64,000 bases of DNA from Clostridium sp. 1001271st1 H5 (GCF_005845215.1 NZ_SPHO01000016.1:1-64000); one strand, 5' to 3'; shown: positions 44,236 through 54,068, counted from the first letter of the stretch. Notes: generated from the sequence alone by a model not told the origin. Program-made: numbers and translations.

Positions 44236-45327
44236 CTACAGGCCAAGACCTTTGCTCACATTCACCACAAAATCCTGCACATTGGTCACAATGCTCTTGG
44301 CAGACAGGCTTCCCCTGTCCCCCAGCTTGTTCACAGCAAATTCAGACACATCCACACTGTAAAAATACACCTGGCGGATGGTGCCGTCCGGCATAACGCG
44401 GAAAGACGGCGTCATGTTGCCTGTTGCAATGGAGTGAAGCGTGGTGGCCATGCAGATAACTGTGGTAGCCTTTTTCACACAGTCCCTCATGGCATCCTGC
44501 CCTTCATATACATTGGCATATACCTCAGGCAGCGGACCGTCATCACGAATGGAGCCCACCAGCACAAACGGCACATTTTTCTTCACACAGCTGTATATAA
44601 TGCCGTTATCAATTCCCTCTTTTTCAACAAAGTCCGGAATAGAGCCGTGGTATTTTACCCGGTTGATGGTATCGATGTGGTTGTAATGACCGTTTGGCTG
44701 ACTGTACTGGGTATAGATATTCTGCCCCAATGCAGTGTTTAAGTAAGCGCCCTCCAGGTCATGGGTGGCCAGTGCATTTCCCGCTAATAGAGCATCCACA
44801 TATCCGTTCATCACCAGTTTTGAAAAGGCTTCCCTGGAATCGGAGTCAAAGGCGCAGGCAGGCCCCATAACCCACACCACATACCCGTGCTCCTTCTCAT
44901 GGCGAAGCAGTTCATAGATGTTGTCGTAATCCTTGGAAAATGCAGTTTCCCTGGAACGTCTCTGGCGGAAGGCAAATGCCTCGTCATGGCCTCCCTCTCC
45001 CTCGTCAAAGCCATTGGGATATACGAAGATTCCGTCCTCACAGTTCTCAGTCCGCCCTGTAAAGACCAGGTCCCCCTGTTTTAAGTTCCTGAACTCCCTG
45101 ACATAAACCGCTCCATTCTCATACACTGCCACGCAGTCCATACGGCTCTCTTCTGCCAGCAGCCACTGTCCCTTAACCTTAAAATACTCCGGAAATATAG
45201 TGGTGGCATGGTAATTCTCCGGTGCAACCTTATCCTTTGGCGCCGGAGCCAGCACAGCGTCCGGCGCATCCGTAAATTGGCTCTGGCTGAAATCAGGCGC
45301 CTTATATTTTACCAGTTCAAATGACAT
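44236..45327 (-). CDS. LOR/SDH-domain protein (TIGR00300-like; ornithine cyclodeaminase-like)
   Basis: A 363-residue cytosolic protein. It resembles the conserved domain known from the plant LOR/SDH bifunctional enzyme and from archaeal and cyanobacterial proteins linked to ornithine or arginine breakdown. Segments such as LLAGNALATHDLEGAYLNT (about 178-196), the LVGSIRDDGPLPEV loop (about 260-273) and MATTLHSIATGNMTP (about 296-310) suggest an NAD-binding alpha/beta fold. The family's reactions vary, so no substrate is assigned. GGGGG precedes the ATG. It is a single-gene unit between the recombinase and the catabolic cluster. Confidence 0.65.
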   Translation of the reverse strand: MSFELVKYKAPDFSQSQFTDAPDAVLAPAPKDKVAPENYHATTIFPEYFKVKGQWLLAEESRMDCVAVYENGAVYVREFRNLKQGDLVFTGRTENCEDGIFVYPNGFDEGEGGHDEAFAFRQRRSRETAFSKDYDNIYELLRHEKEHGYVVWVMGPACAFDSDSREAFSKLVMNGYVDALLAGNALATHDLEGAYLNTALGQNIYTQYSQPNGHYNHIDTINRVKYHGSIPDFVEKEGIDNGIIYSCVKKNVPFVLVGSIRDDGPLPEVYANVYEGQDAMRDCVKKATTVICMATTLHSIATGNMTPSFRVMPDGTIRQVYFYSVDVSEFAVNKLGDRGSLSAKSIVTNVQDFVVNVSKGLGL

Positions 45328-45411
45328 TGAGTTATCCCCCTATACAATTATAATACTATATGATTTCATTCTTAAGTTTAAGCATATCACGATTCGCGGC
45401 GCCACGCAATG

Positions 45412-45442
45412 ACGCCAGGCCATGTTTTCAACGGCCTGGCGT
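45412..45442. terminator. Hairpin after the hydroxyacid dehydrogenase gene
   Basis: ACGCCAGGCC (45412-45421) and GGCCTGGCGT (45433-45442) form a perfect 10-bp stem with an 11-nt loop, about 30 bp downstream of the dehydrogenase stop codon. T-tracts are poor, so strength as an intrinsic terminator is uncertain. Confidence 0.5.
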
Positions 45443-45470
45443 TATAATGTTGTATATCGAGTATTACTGC

Positions 45471-46445
45471 CTAAGGATTCACCACATTCTGCGGTGCTCC
45501 GCTGAGAAATGCATGGAGATTTTCCACCGCCAAATCCATCAGTCTCTGCCTGGATTCCTTGGGAGCCCATGCTATATGCGGGGTTATAATGCAGTTGACC
45601 GCATCCAAAAGAGGATTATCCATAGAAATAGGCTCCGCAGACACCACATCCACTGCTGCTCCAGCTACCTTTCCACTGTTCAGCGCATCCCTCAAATCCG
45701 ACTCCACTATGAGCGGCCCTCTGGAATTATTAATAATCATTACTCCATCCTTCATTTTACCAATGGTATCCTTATTGATAATACCCTCTGTTTCCGGAAA
45801 CAGAGGACAATGAAGGGCTATCACATCAGATGAAGCAAACACCTGATCCAAGGAGGCATATGTACACGTTTCGCTTACCAGCTGCGGATTCTGATATGTA
45901 TCATATGCCAGTACCTTCATTCCCAAAGCCTGGGCTATGCGGGCCGTTCCCTGGCCGATGCGTCCAAATCCGATGATACCCATGGTCTTGCCGGCCAGTT
46001 CAATTAAAGGATGGTTCCAAAAACACCAGTCCTGATTCTTTGTCCAATCACCCCTTTTTACACAGTCCGAATGCTCGCCTATGTGATGGCACAGTTCAAG
46101 AAGCAGGGCTATGGCATATTGGGAAACAGCGTCCGTTCCGTAGGTGGGAATATTGGTCACAATGATTCCGGCTTCCTTTGCAGCCTTTACATCTACCACA
46201 TTGTATCCTGTGGCCAAAAGACCAATGTACTTAAGCCTTGGGCAGGCATCAATGACCTCTCTGGAAACAGGCGTTTTATTGGTCAGTATAATCTCAGCAT
46301 CTCCAATGCGGGCAGCAATCTGACTGTGGTCCGTGGTACGGTCATACACAGTTAAGTCCCCCATAGCCTCAAACCCCTCCCAGCTTAAATCCCCGGGATT
46401 CTCTGTATATCCATCTAATATTACAATCTTCATATATATTTTCAT
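45471..46445 (-). CDS. D-2-hydroxyacid dehydrogenase (hydroxypyruvate reductase-like)
   Basis: A 324-residue NAD(P)-dependent dehydrogenase. The Rossmann motif is IIGFGRIGQG (about 151-160). Catalytic Arg lies in NNSRGPLI, Glu in DVVSAEPI and His in ITPHIAWA (about 288-295). It interconverts a 2-keto acid and a D-2-hydroxy acid, for example hydroxypyruvate and glycerate. It ends a minus-strand run with an isomerase, the split transketolase, a nucleoside hydrolase and a TRAP transporter. Starts at 46445 or four codons later are both possible, behind AAAGGAAAGG. Confidence 0.9.
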   Translation of the reverse strand: MKIYMKIVILDGYTENPGDLSWEGFEAMGDLTVYDRTTDHSQIAARIGDAEIILTNKTPVSREVIDACPRLKYIGLLATGYNVVDVKAAKEAGIIVTNIPTYGTDAVSQYAIALLLELCHHIGEHSDCVKRGDWTKNQDWCFWNHPLIELAGKTMGIIGFGRIGQGTARIAQALGMKVLAYDTYQNPQLVSETCTYASLDQVFASSDVIALHCPLFPETEGIINKDTIGKMKDGVMIINNSRGPLIVESDLRDALNSGKVAGAAVDVVSAEPISMDNPLLDAVNCIITPHIAWAPKESRQRLMDLAVENLHAFLSGAPQNVVNP

Positions 46446-46476
46446 CCTTTCCTTTTACCCAGCGTACAATACAGCG

Positions 46477-47379
46477 TTAATCCTCCACCAATGCCCATGC
46501 CCGGTTAATCACACGCTTGGTGTTCGCCAGAATGATATCCCCGTCTTCATTACCCCATGGTTTTACTTCCAGAGACAGAACATAGGGCATCAAAGACTGG
46601 AAGAAACCTTCCTCCTTTAAGACAGTAAAGAAATCTCTCAACTGTTCCACATCATTCGCACTGTTGGGAAATCCAAACCTGGGGTGCTGGTCGCCGTAGG
46701 CCTCACAGCCTTTTCTGACCACCGCATTCCCAATATGGAAATGAGTAATATAGGGACGCAGGGTCTGCACCACAAATCTGGACGTTTCATAAGTAGTTGG
46801 AAAATGTGATAAATCCACCATGAGTCCAAAGTTATTATGGGACATCCTCATATCTGCTGCAAACCTGGCCGCATAGGGTGCCGGTCCCATAAGGGCTGAT
46901 TTATCCATGTCAAAATCAAATACCTCCAGTTCCACCATCATTCCCTTTTTTGCTGCATGGCTGCAGACAGACCTGGTGGTTTTTAAGAGCTGTTCATAGG
47001 CAAGATTCCGGGTTGCCTCCTCCCATCTGCCTGCCAGGAACGCAATCCCGCCAGCCCCCAGATATTCGGCCTCATCCACGGCCTTTATAAGTACCTGCTC
47101 CGCCTGTTTTCTTCCATCTTCATCTATATTATTGGGGTTAAGTCCGGGCCCCAGCAGGCATGGCTGTGCGCCAAAACATACCTTAAGATGGGATTGTTCC
47201 AGAAGATGCTTTACCTTTTTCCTGGTCTCTTCATCTGGAATGCTGGTGATCTCAACTGCCGAGAAATATTCATCTGCTGCAATTGTCTTTATGGAATCCA
47301 ACAGGTCATAGGATACCGGCGGATGGCTCATCCACTGAATGGTTCCCACCTGAAAATATTTCTGAATTGAATCTTTCAT
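46477..47379 (-). CDS. Sugar phosphate isomerase/epimerase (xylose isomerase-like TIM barrel)
   Basis: About 300 residues. A TIM barrel of the AP-endonuclease-2 / sugar isomerase superfamily with likely metal ligands in VELEVFD (Glu), MVDLSHFP (Asp/His), THFHIGNA (His) and the C-terminal SLEVKPWG (Glu). It probably isomerises or epimerises a free or phosphorylated sugar or keto acid. AAGGAG before the ATG at 47379 fixes the start; the ATG five codons earlier overlaps that site. It follows the transketolase genes by 16 bp. The substrate is unknown. Confidence 0.82.
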   Translation of the reverse strand: MKDSIQKYFQVGTIQWMSHPPVSYDLLDSIKTIAADEYFSAVEITSIPDEETRKKVKHLLEQSHLKVCFGAQPCLLGPGLNPNNIDEDGRKQAEQVLIKAVDEAEYLGAGGIAFLAGRWEEATRNLAYEQLLKTTRSVCSHAAKKGMMVELEVFDFDMDKSALMGPAPYAARFAADMRMSHNNFGLMVDLSHFPTTYETSRFVVQTLRPYITHFHIGNAVVRKGCEAYGDQHPRFGFPNSANDVEQLRDFFTVLKEEGFFQSLMPYVLSLEVKPWGNEDGDIILANTKRVINRAWALVED

Positions 47380-47395
47380 GAGCTTCTCCTTCAAC

Positions 47396-48364
47396 TTATC
47401 TATTAAAATACCCGTTCTGTTTTATCACTTGCTTCTGCCGGATTACCTCCCTGGCTCTTGCAGCTATATTCCGGGCTCCATACCCATATTTTTCCATTAG
47501 CTGGTCAAGGTCACCGGACTCTGCAAATGTCTCGGCTCCCAGGATTGACACGGGTACAGGGCAGGACGCAGATACCGCCTCTGCTACCGCACTTCCCAAA
47601 CCTCCCCGGATTGAATGTTCTTCCACGGTTAGTATGGCCCCTGTCTTTCCGGCACATTCTTCTATAAGCTCTGCATCAATGGGCTCAACCGTATGCATGT
47701 CAACAACTGTGGCGCAGATTCCCTGCTGTTCCAAAAGGTCCGCGGCCTCCAGTACACGGTGAAGCACGGTTCCGGTAGAGATAATAGTAACGTCGCACCC
47801 TTTCCTGTGAACGATTCCCTTTCCAATCTCAAATTCCATATTATCCTCATATACCACCGGGTGAGGAGCCCTGGACAGACGAAGATATGCCGGCCCCTTG
47901 TAGTCTGCCAGTGCCATGACTGCCTTTTTTGTTTCCACTGCATCTGATACGGATATAACTGTCATACCTGGAATGGACCTCATGGCGGCTAAATCCGTAA
48001 TGGCCTGATGGCTTGCCCCGTCATAGGAATCCGACAGTCCGCAGTATGTTCCGCACAGACGCACATTCAGGCCGTCATAGGCAATCAGGGACTGGATAGG
48101 GTCTAATGCCCTGGATGTCATAAAAACAGCAAATGTATTAACATAGGGAATGAATCCCTCCAGCGACAGCCCTGCCGCCATATTAACCATGTTGAGCTCG
48201 CTGATACCCACATTGAAATAACGGTCCGGATACTCTTTTCCAAAGAGGACGGACTTTGTGGACCCCCCCACATCTGCTTCCAGCGCAACCACCTTCCGGT
48301 TTAGCCCGCCCAGTGCTTTTAATGCCTGTCCATAGGCATCCCGGATAGCTATCTTATCACTCAT
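47396..48364 (-). CDS. Transketolase, C-terminal subunit
   Basis: A 322-residue subunit with the pyrimidine-binding domain and C-terminal domain of transketolase. Visible are the RYFNVGISELNM (about 48-59) glutamate that activates thiamine diphosphate, the GLSDSYDGASHQAITDLA region and the TVEEHS segment. It moves two-carbon ketol units between sugar phosphates together with the N-terminal subunit, whose gene overlaps it by 8 nt. AGGAGG precedes the ATG. Split transketolases often belong to peripheral sugar pathways. Confidence 0.92.
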   Translation of the reverse strand: MSDKIAIRDAYGQALKALGGLNRKVVALEADVGGSTKSVLFGKEYPDRYFNVGISELNMVNMAAGLSLEGFIPYVNTFAVFMTSRALDPIQSLIAYDGLNVRLCGTYCGLSDSYDGASHQAITDLAAMRSIPGMTVISVSDAVETKKAVMALADYKGPAYLRLSRAPHPVVYEDNMEFEIGKGIVHRKGCDVTIISTGTVLHRVLEAADLLEQQGICATVVDMHTVEPIDAELIEECAGKTGAILTVEEHSIRGGLGSAVAEAVSASCPVPVSILGAETFAESGDLDQLMEKYGYGARNIAARAREVIRQKQVIKQNGYFNR

Positions 48365-49190
48365 GTGCCCTGCCTCCTAACTCCAGTTTTGCCTGCCTGT
48401 ATTCCTCATCATTGATGGGCTTTCCATGCCAGATATTCTTTCCTTCCATGAAGGAGACTGCCTTTCCTTTTACAGTACGGCAGATAATGATTGAAGGCCT
48501 GTCCTTTACTGACTTTGCCTCTGATACCGCATCTGTAATGGCCGCCACATCGTGGCCGCTGCAGCTGATTACATTCCATCCAAATGCATTCCATTTGGCG
48601 GCTATGTCTCCCATGGGCATGATTTCTTCCAGTGTACCGTCCAGCTGCACACCATTATAATCCAAAATAGCTATGCAGTTGGCAGTCTTAAATTTCGAGC
48701 CAGCCATGGCCGCCTCCCACACAGCTCCCTCCTGTGTCTCACCATCACCCATAACCACATATATATATGCGCTGCTTCCTTTCAGCCGTTCCCCCAGCGC
48801 CATGCCGATACCGGCACCCAGGCCCAGGCCCAACGGGCCTGTGGATAGTTCAATCCCCGGTGTCTTATGTACGCAGGGGTGGCCCTGGAGATGGGAACCC
48901 AGCTGACGCAGGGTCCTCAGGTCCTCTCTCGGAAAATACCCCATATCTGCCAGAATCAGATATAGCATAGGTGCCGCATGCCCTTTACTTAGTATGAGCC
49001 GGTCCCTGCCCTCCATATTTGGATTCCCGGAATCCGTGTTCATGATTTCATAGTACAGAGCGGCCAGAATCTCCGTGCAGGACAGAGAACCACCGGGATG
49101 GCCTGTCTGAATGCTGTGCAGCAGGTCAATGAGGCCGCCGCGCAGTTGAAGACATTTATTATCTAATTCCAACTTTCTTTCTTCCGTCAT
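48357..49190 (-). CDS. Transketolase, N-terminal subunit
   Basis: A 277-residue subunit with the thiamine-diphosphate motif GDGETQEGAVWEA (about 148-160) and the GGSLSC and SKGHAAPML segments that bind phosphate and substrate. It pairs with the C-terminal subunit encoded next, which starts inside this gene. GAGGAG precedes the ATG. The gene lies in the TRAP/nucleoside-hydrolase operon, suggesting that a pentose or tetrose phosphate is an intermediate of the pathway. Confidence 0.92.
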   Translation of the reverse strand: MTEERKLELDNKCLQLRGGLIDLLHSIQTGHPGGSLSCTEILAALYYEIMNTDSGNPNMEGRDRLILSKGHAAPMLYLILADMGYFPREDLRTLRQLGSHLQGHPCVHKTPGIELSTGPLGLGLGAGIGMALGERLKGSSAYIYVVMGDGETQEGAVWEAAMAGSKFKTANCIAILDYNGVQLDGTLEEIMPMGDIAAKWNAFGWNVISCSGHDVAAITDAVSEAKSVKDRPSIIICRTVKGKAVSFMEGKNIWHGKPINDEEYRQAKLELGGRAHE

Positions 49191-49227
49191 ATGCTATCTC
49201 CTCTATCAATAATCCTCACCAATGGAT

Positions 49228-50235
49228 TTAATCCGTAAAAGCAGCTGTCATATCTTTAACCCATTGCGCTACAAGAGCCTCCCCATCTACATCATATGCA
49301 AAGAAATTGTTGGGCTCACGTCCCCATAATCCCATATAATCAATAATGGTCTCTCCATCGCAAAGTCCCTGGGTTTCAATGTCAATTGTAGTGTGCATGG
49401 TACGGAACCACTGCGGATTAATTAAATAACCTGTTGTGGTTAAATCATTAAGGCCAATCTCTCCCTTTTTTCTATTGGCCTGATTTTCTGCCTTTATTTC
49501 TCCCACTTTATTTCCATTTTTATCATAAATAGGTTTTGCCGCCTTATTGATACGGAAACTCAGCAGCCTGGTAAGAAAATCCGTTACTCCGGTTCCGGCT
49601 TTGGAAATAGTCTCCAAATCCTCCACCCTCTGGGTGACCATATCACATACATCCAGGCCCAACTGCACCACGGGTATTTTAGAGTTGTACACCACCTTAG
49701 CCGCCTCCGGGTCCACCATAACATTATAGCTGGCCCTAGGAGCCTGATTGCCGGATACCTTAAAGGTTCCCCCCATAAAAATCACTTCTTTCACATGATT
49801 TTCAAAGTCAGGGTCCAGTAAAACAGCTAACGCGATATTGGTCATGGGGCCTAAAACAAGAATTGTAATTGGCTCAACTGCTTCCTTTGCAATGCGTACT
49901 AATTCAACCGGAGCATATCCCTTTCCCACCTTTGTACAGGGCATGGGGAACCCCAAATCTCCAAACCCATCTTTACCATGCATCCAGGATGCTTCAATGG
50001 AAGGGCGCACCAAGGGGCGGTATGCTCCTTTATACACAGGAATATCCTGCCGTCCGCATACTTCAAGTGTGCGCAGTGCATTGATTGCGCACCAGTCTAC
50101 TCCCACATTGCCGTTGGTAACAGTAATCGCCTTAACATCAAACTTTCCGCTTGCAAGGACCCATAAAATGGAGGCCGCATCATCATCTCCCGGGTCCGTA
50201 TCAATAATAACCGGTATTTTATCTGTATTTTCCAT
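49228..50235 (-). CDS. Nucleoside hydrolase (IUNH family)
   Basis: About 335 residues. The calcium-binding motif DTDPGDDDA lies close to the N-terminus (about 12-20), with NGNVGVDWCA and a PMTNIALAVLLDP segment, as in inosine-uridine hydrolases. These split N-ribosides into base and ribose. The family also includes hydrolases with unusual glycosides. AAGGAG before the ATG at 50235 fixes the start. It lies 42 bp after the TRAP large permease gene, suggesting that the imported compound is the hydrolase substrate. Confidence 0.9.
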   Translation of the reverse strand: MENTDKIPVIIDTDPGDDDAASILWVLASGKFDVKAITVTNGNVGVDWCAINALRTLEVCGRQDIPVYKGAYRPLVRPSIEASWMHGKDGFGDLGFPMPCTKVGKGYAPVELVRIAKEAVEPITILVLGPMTNIALAVLLDPDFENHVKEVIFMGGTFKVSGNQAPRASYNVMVDPEAAKVVYNSKIPVVQLGLDVCDMVTQRVEDLETISKAGTGVTDFLTRLLSFRINKAAKPIYDKNGNKVGEIKAENQANRKKGEIGLNDLTTTGYLINPQWFRTMHTTIDIETQGLCDGETIIDYMGLWGREPNNFFAYDVDGEALVAQWVKDMTAAFTD

Positions 50236-50277
50236 ACATCTCTCCTTAGTTTTAATAATCCGGTAAATCAATGGCAG

Positions 50278-51552
50278 TTAACTCCCCAACATTAATTCCG
50301 GTAAAAATGTTACGATTGCAGGACAATATGTTATAAGGAACAGCGTTAGCACCAACAGTGCAAACATCGGCATGGCTTTCCTGGCAATCCGCATAACAGG
50401 AATCTTCGTCACTGTATTTGCCATGAACAATGATAAGCCTAAAGGCGGGGTCAGAAGTCCCAGTGTCGTGTTAAGCGCCATAATGACACCCAGATGGACC
50501 GGGTCCACTCCTACCGCCGTAAGTGTTGGAAGTATCATGGGGGCAGTAATTAAAATTGATGAAATACCTTCCATAAAACAACCGATTATCAACAGCGCAA
50601 TATTAACCAGCAACAGAAGCAGATATTTGTTGTCCGTAAGGCCAATTAATATCTCGGAAATCATTTTGGGTACATTTTCAAACGTAATCATATATGAAAA
50701 GCAGGATGCCATTGCAAAAATTGCAGAACAACTTCCCAATGTTTTTCCGGTATTTACAAGAATAGCCGGCATATCCTTCCACTTCAGTTCCTTATAGACA
50801 AACATTCCTAACAAAAATGAGACGACACAGGCCACGCCTGCTGCTTCTGTGGGAGTGAAATATCCGGTATAAATCCCGCCTAATACTACAATGGGAATCG
50901 ACAGGGCTCCGAACCCTTCCGGGAGGGCTTTTATAATTTCCTTGATGGAATAGGCCTCGCTGGTGGGGAAATTATATTTTTTAGCATACCAGCATACCTG
51001 TAGCATAAGTACAATTCCCATAAGTATACCCGGAACCAGTCCTGCCATAAGCAGCGCTCCTACGCTTGTGCCAGATACCACCCCGTACATAATCAGAGGC
51101 AGGCTCGGAGGAATAATGGGACCTATGGAAGCAGATGCACAGGTCAGGGCAGTGGCATACTCCTTGTCATATCCCTGTTCCGTCATCATCTCTATTTCCA
51201 TTGGCCCTAATGCAGCCACATCTGCAACAGCAGAGCCTGTTACCCCGGCAAACATCATGGAGGCTACAATATTTATATGTGCCATACCTCCTTTGAATCT
51301 TCCCACACACACCTTTGCAAAGTGGATAATTCTACCCAGGCTTCCCCCCTTATCCATAATATTTCCTGCAAGTATGAACAGAGGGATTGCCACCTGTACA
51401 AATGTATTCATTCCTGAAAATTGGCGCTGCAGAATGGTCCAGGCAGGAAGGTCATGGGTAGCAAAATAAAACAGACAGGTTCCTCCTAAAACATAGTAAA
51501 TAGGAATTCCCACTATCATTAAAACTGCAAATATTATAAATACGATTCCCAT
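50278..51552 (-). CDS. TRAP transporter large permease (DctM type)
   Basis: A 424-residue membrane protein with about 12 hydrophobic segments of the DctM family. It shows the GVTGSAVADVAALG (about 106-119) and IGPIIPPSLPLIMYG (about 140-154) segments. It is the channel subunit of a secondary, sodium- or proton-driven importer that uses a binding protein. AAAGGAAATAG precedes the ATG, 3 bp after the small permease stop. TRAP systems mostly move carboxylates or sugar acids, so coupling to a nucleoside hydrolase is unusual. Confidence 0.94.
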   Translation of the reverse strand: MGIVFIIFAVLMIVGIPIYYVLGGTCLFYFATHDLPAWTILQRQFSGMNTFVQVAIPLFILAGNIMDKGGSLGRIIHFAKVCVGRFKGGMAHINIVASMMFAGVTGSAVADVAALGPMEIEMMTEQGYDKEYATALTCASASIGPIIPPSLPLIMYGVVSGTSVGALLMAGLVPGILMGIVLMLQVCWYAKKYNFPTSEAYSIKEIIKALPEGFGALSIPIVVLGGIYTGYFTPTEAAGVACVVSFLLGMFVYKELKWKDMPAILVNTGKTLGSCSAIFAMASCFSYMITFENVPKMISEILIGLTDNKYLLLLLVNIALLIIGCFMEGISSILITAPMILPTLTAVGVDPVHLGVIMALNTTLGLLTPPLGLSLFMANTVTKIPVMRIARKAMPMFALLVLTLFLITYCPAIVTFLPELMLGS

Positions 51553-51555
51553 AAG

Positions 51556-52071
51556 CTATTTCCTTTCTGCCGCCTTTAATTCGCTAATCTTATTGACTAT
51601 ATTGACAATACCAAAATAAATTGCGAATGCATATCCTATCATAGGTCCTAAGTAAACATAAAACAGCGGAATCCGCAGTTGGGCTGATAAAGTACCCGCA
51701 TTATACGCATAGGCAATATAGTCTTTTCCTGACCACAATACAACTCCCATAAAAAGACAGCCGAAAATAATCCAGAAAATACTCATACAGCCTTTAACCT
51801 TTTCAGAAAAACCGTGGATGAACGCATCTACGTTGGACAGCATTCCATGTCTGCTGGCCACAGCAAACCCAAAAAATGTAGCCCATATACAGCAATACGT
51901 ACTGACCTCGTCCAGCCATACCACCGGTATATTAATATTACGTCCCAGTACACCTATAAAAACGGACAGTCCCAATATTCCCACAAATATTCCTATAAAT
52001 ATATTCAGGATTTTTTCAAATACCGCTGCTATCTGGTTTAAGCTTTTTATAATGCCCTTCTGTTCCTTCAT
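51556..52071 (-). CDS. TRAP transporter small permease (DctQ type)
   Basis: A 171-residue protein with four membrane helices, fitting DctQ. The motif VVWLDEVSTYCCIWATFFG (about 50-68) is typical. It partners the large permease encoded immediately downstream. GGAGG precedes the ATG. Confidence 0.92.
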   Translation of the reverse strand: MKEQKGIIKSLNQIAAVFEKILNIFIGIFVGILGLSVFIGVLGRNINIPVVWLDEVSTYCCIWATFFGFAVASRHGMLSNVDAFIHGFSEKVKGCMSIFWIIFGCLFMGVVLWSGKDYIAYAYNAGTLSAQLRIPLFYVYLGPMIGYAFAIYFGIVNIVNKISELKAAERK

Positions 52072-52124
52072 TTGTTCCTCCTATCCGCCAGCCGGATGCA
52101 GTGCATCCGGCTCTTGCCCAGGTG

Positions 52125-53204
52125 CTACTTTAATTCCATTATCTTTTTTGCAATATCCTGTACCCATGGCTCCATCTGACTTAAATACTTTTCCCGCACA
52201 GGGGCAATGGTTTGATGAATGGCATCTACATCAATATCAATCATTTCCACGCCCTGTGTCTTTAAATATTCAATATCATCTTTATTAATCTGATTTGCCA
52301 CTGTATTTAACTCTGTCAGACAATCTGCCATGCATTCATCCAAAACAGCCTTATACTCATCCGGTAATTTCTCATACAAAGGCTTTGAAATCACTAAATA
52401 CATAGGAGAGGCGAAAATCTTGGGTTCGGCCATATATTTTACGTGGTCATAAAAATTCATGGTACGCACACTTGTGGGAACATGGTCCAACCCGTCCACT
52501 ACTCCCAGCTGCAGACCGCTGTACAACTCAGACCAGGCGGTTGTGGTGGAGTTACATCCCAATGCCTGGAAGGTATCAACCAGAACCGGAGAACCCATGA
52601 CGCGGATTTTCTGACCCTGAAAATCTGCTACGGTCCTGATTGGTTCCTTGGTGAACAGCATGCGGAAATAATCCTGGTAATAGCCAACTGCTATAATATT
52701 GTTATCTAATGCCTGCTTCTTAAGCGGCTCCATGATTTCATCATCGTTCATAGCCTCTTTCAGAGCTTCGTCACTGGCAAATATCCCCGGCAGGTTAATC
52801 ACTTCAAAAGACGGCACAAAGTTAGCTAGAAGGGTAACAGCGGCAAGGTTTCCGGCAATGGTTCCCATCTGCATTCCTTCAATTACTTCCTGTTCAGAGC
52901 CAAGTGTACCTGAATGATAGATTTCAATTTTAAACTTTCCATTGGTCTTGTCAGCCACCTCTTTGGCCATATTTTCAGCGGCAATATTCATAAAATTATC
53001 CGGCGACTGGGTATGGGATATTTTCCATGTGATTTCAGGGAGGTCCTCCGAAGCCTGACTTCCTGCTTCTGATTGCTGCTCCTGATTTGTGGTCTGTTCT
53101 TTTCCGGCAGACGTGCTATTGGAACTTCCCCCGCATCCGGCCATTAACGATGAACCTAACACTACCGACATAATGATACTGACTGCTCTTTTCATCCTCT
53201 TCAT
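52125..53204 (-). CDS. TRAP transporter substrate-binding lipoprotein (DctP type)
   Basis: A 359-residue extracytoplasmic binding protein. The signal peptide ends in LMAGC (Cys at about residue 24), followed by a Ser/Thr/Gln linker. The DctP fold shows KIEIYHSGTLGSE (about 97-109) and a KIRVMGSP segment that carries the Arg which binds substrate carboxylates in most TRAP proteins. It would deliver the substrate of the operon. AAGGAG precedes the ATG. Confidence 0.93.
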   Translation of the reverse strand: MKRMKRAVSIIMSVVLGSSLMAGCGGSSNSTSAGKEQTTNQEQQSEAGSQASEDLPEITWKISHTQSPDNFMNIAAENMAKEVADKTNGKFKIEIYHSGTLGSEQEVIEGMQMGTIAGNLAAVTLLANFVPSFEVINLPGIFASDEALKEAMNDDEIMEPLKKQALDNNIIAVGYYQDYFRMLFTKEPIRTVADFQGQKIRVMGSPVLVDTFQALGCNSTTTAWSELYSGLQLGVVDGLDHVPTSVRTMNFYDHVKYMAEPKIFASPMYLVISKPLYEKLPDEYKAVLDECMADCLTELNTVANQINKDDIEYLKTQGVEMIDIDVDAIHQTIAPVREKYLSQMEPWVQDIAKKIMELK

Positions 53205-53234
53205 TTTTCCTTCTCCTTATATAGTTCTCAGCTT

Positions 53235-54059
53235 TTATCTTTTATTGTACTCTTCGATAAATGGTTTCAAATATTGTACGGATGCCTGGGCCATCTTATC
53301 GGGATTTTCTCCCGGAAGTATCTCCACCGATACCCACCCATCATAATCTGCCATCTTCAGAGCGTCAAAAACTCCTTCAAAATTTATGTGTCCCATTCCC
53401 GGCGCATACCGGTTGGAATCTGCAAGATGAACATAACGAATCCATTTGCTGTTCCTCATAAGGCTTTTTCCGATATCATCATCCTCAATGTTCATATGGA
53501 ACACATCCGGCTGTAATCCGCAATTTTTTTTGCCTACCTGTTCCAGGATAGCCGCACCTTCATCAACACTGTTAATAAAGTTTATCTCATATCTGTTAAC
53601 CGGTTCCAAAATCATTTCCACATTATACTGCCCTGCAATGTCGCATATCTCCCGCATTGTCTCTATGAACCGTTTTTCTGTCATCTGCCGTGATGTGTCT
53701 TTTGAAATGAACCCCCTGGCACGTCCGATATTTACCTTTCCCCCAAATTCAGAAGCCAGCTTAATCAAATCAGCAAATACCCCTATTGTCTCTCTGCGTA
53801 CCCCGGGATTGGGGTGAGTGAAATACATTCCTCTCTCTGCAAATACCTGTCCTGTAGAAATGCAGCTTATCTCCATCCCATACATTTCCAGCCATCGCCT
53901 TAATTTGTCCCCGTTAATCTCAGATGCATCCTTAAGTGCCAGTTCCACGCCGTCATAGCCACATTCAGAAGCTTTTCTTATGGATTCCTCAAACCCCCTC
54001 CATACAACAAATGCGCTTTCCTTTGCCTCACTTCCCGCCACTGTAACCGCTATTTTCAT
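53235..54059 (-). CDS. Sugar phosphate isomerase/epimerase (TIM barrel)
   Basis: A 274-residue TIM barrel of the xylose isomerase-like superfamily, different from the one at 46477. Putative metal ligands are in MILEPVNRYE (Glu, about 151-160), QPDVFHMNIED (Asp/His), YVHLADSNRY (His) and VSVEILPG (Glu, near the end). It could be a tagatose-3-epimerase-like or hydroxypyruvate isomerase-like enzyme. GGAGG precedes the ATG; the gene follows the RpiB-family gene by 9 bp. Substrate not determinable. Confidence 0.83.
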   Translation of the reverse strand: MKIAVTVAGSEAKESAFVVWRGFEESIRKASECGYDGVELALKDASEINGDKLRRWLEMYGMEISCISTGQVFAERGMYFTHPNPGVRRETIGVFADLIKLASEFGGKVNIGRARGFISKDTSRQMTEKRFIETMREICDIAGQYNVEMILEPVNRYEINFINSVDEGAAILEQVGKKNCGLQPDVFHMNIEDDDIGKSLMRNSKWIRYVHLADSNRYAPGMGHINFEGVFDALKMADYDGWVSVEILPGENPDKMAQASVQYLKPFIEEYNKR

Positions 54060-54068
54060 ACCAGCCTC

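Noticed and set aside
45412..45442. tRNA gene suggested by the GC-rich stem
   Set aside because: Only a single hairpin is present; no cloverleaf or anticodon arm can be drawn. I found no tRNA gene in the window by eye.
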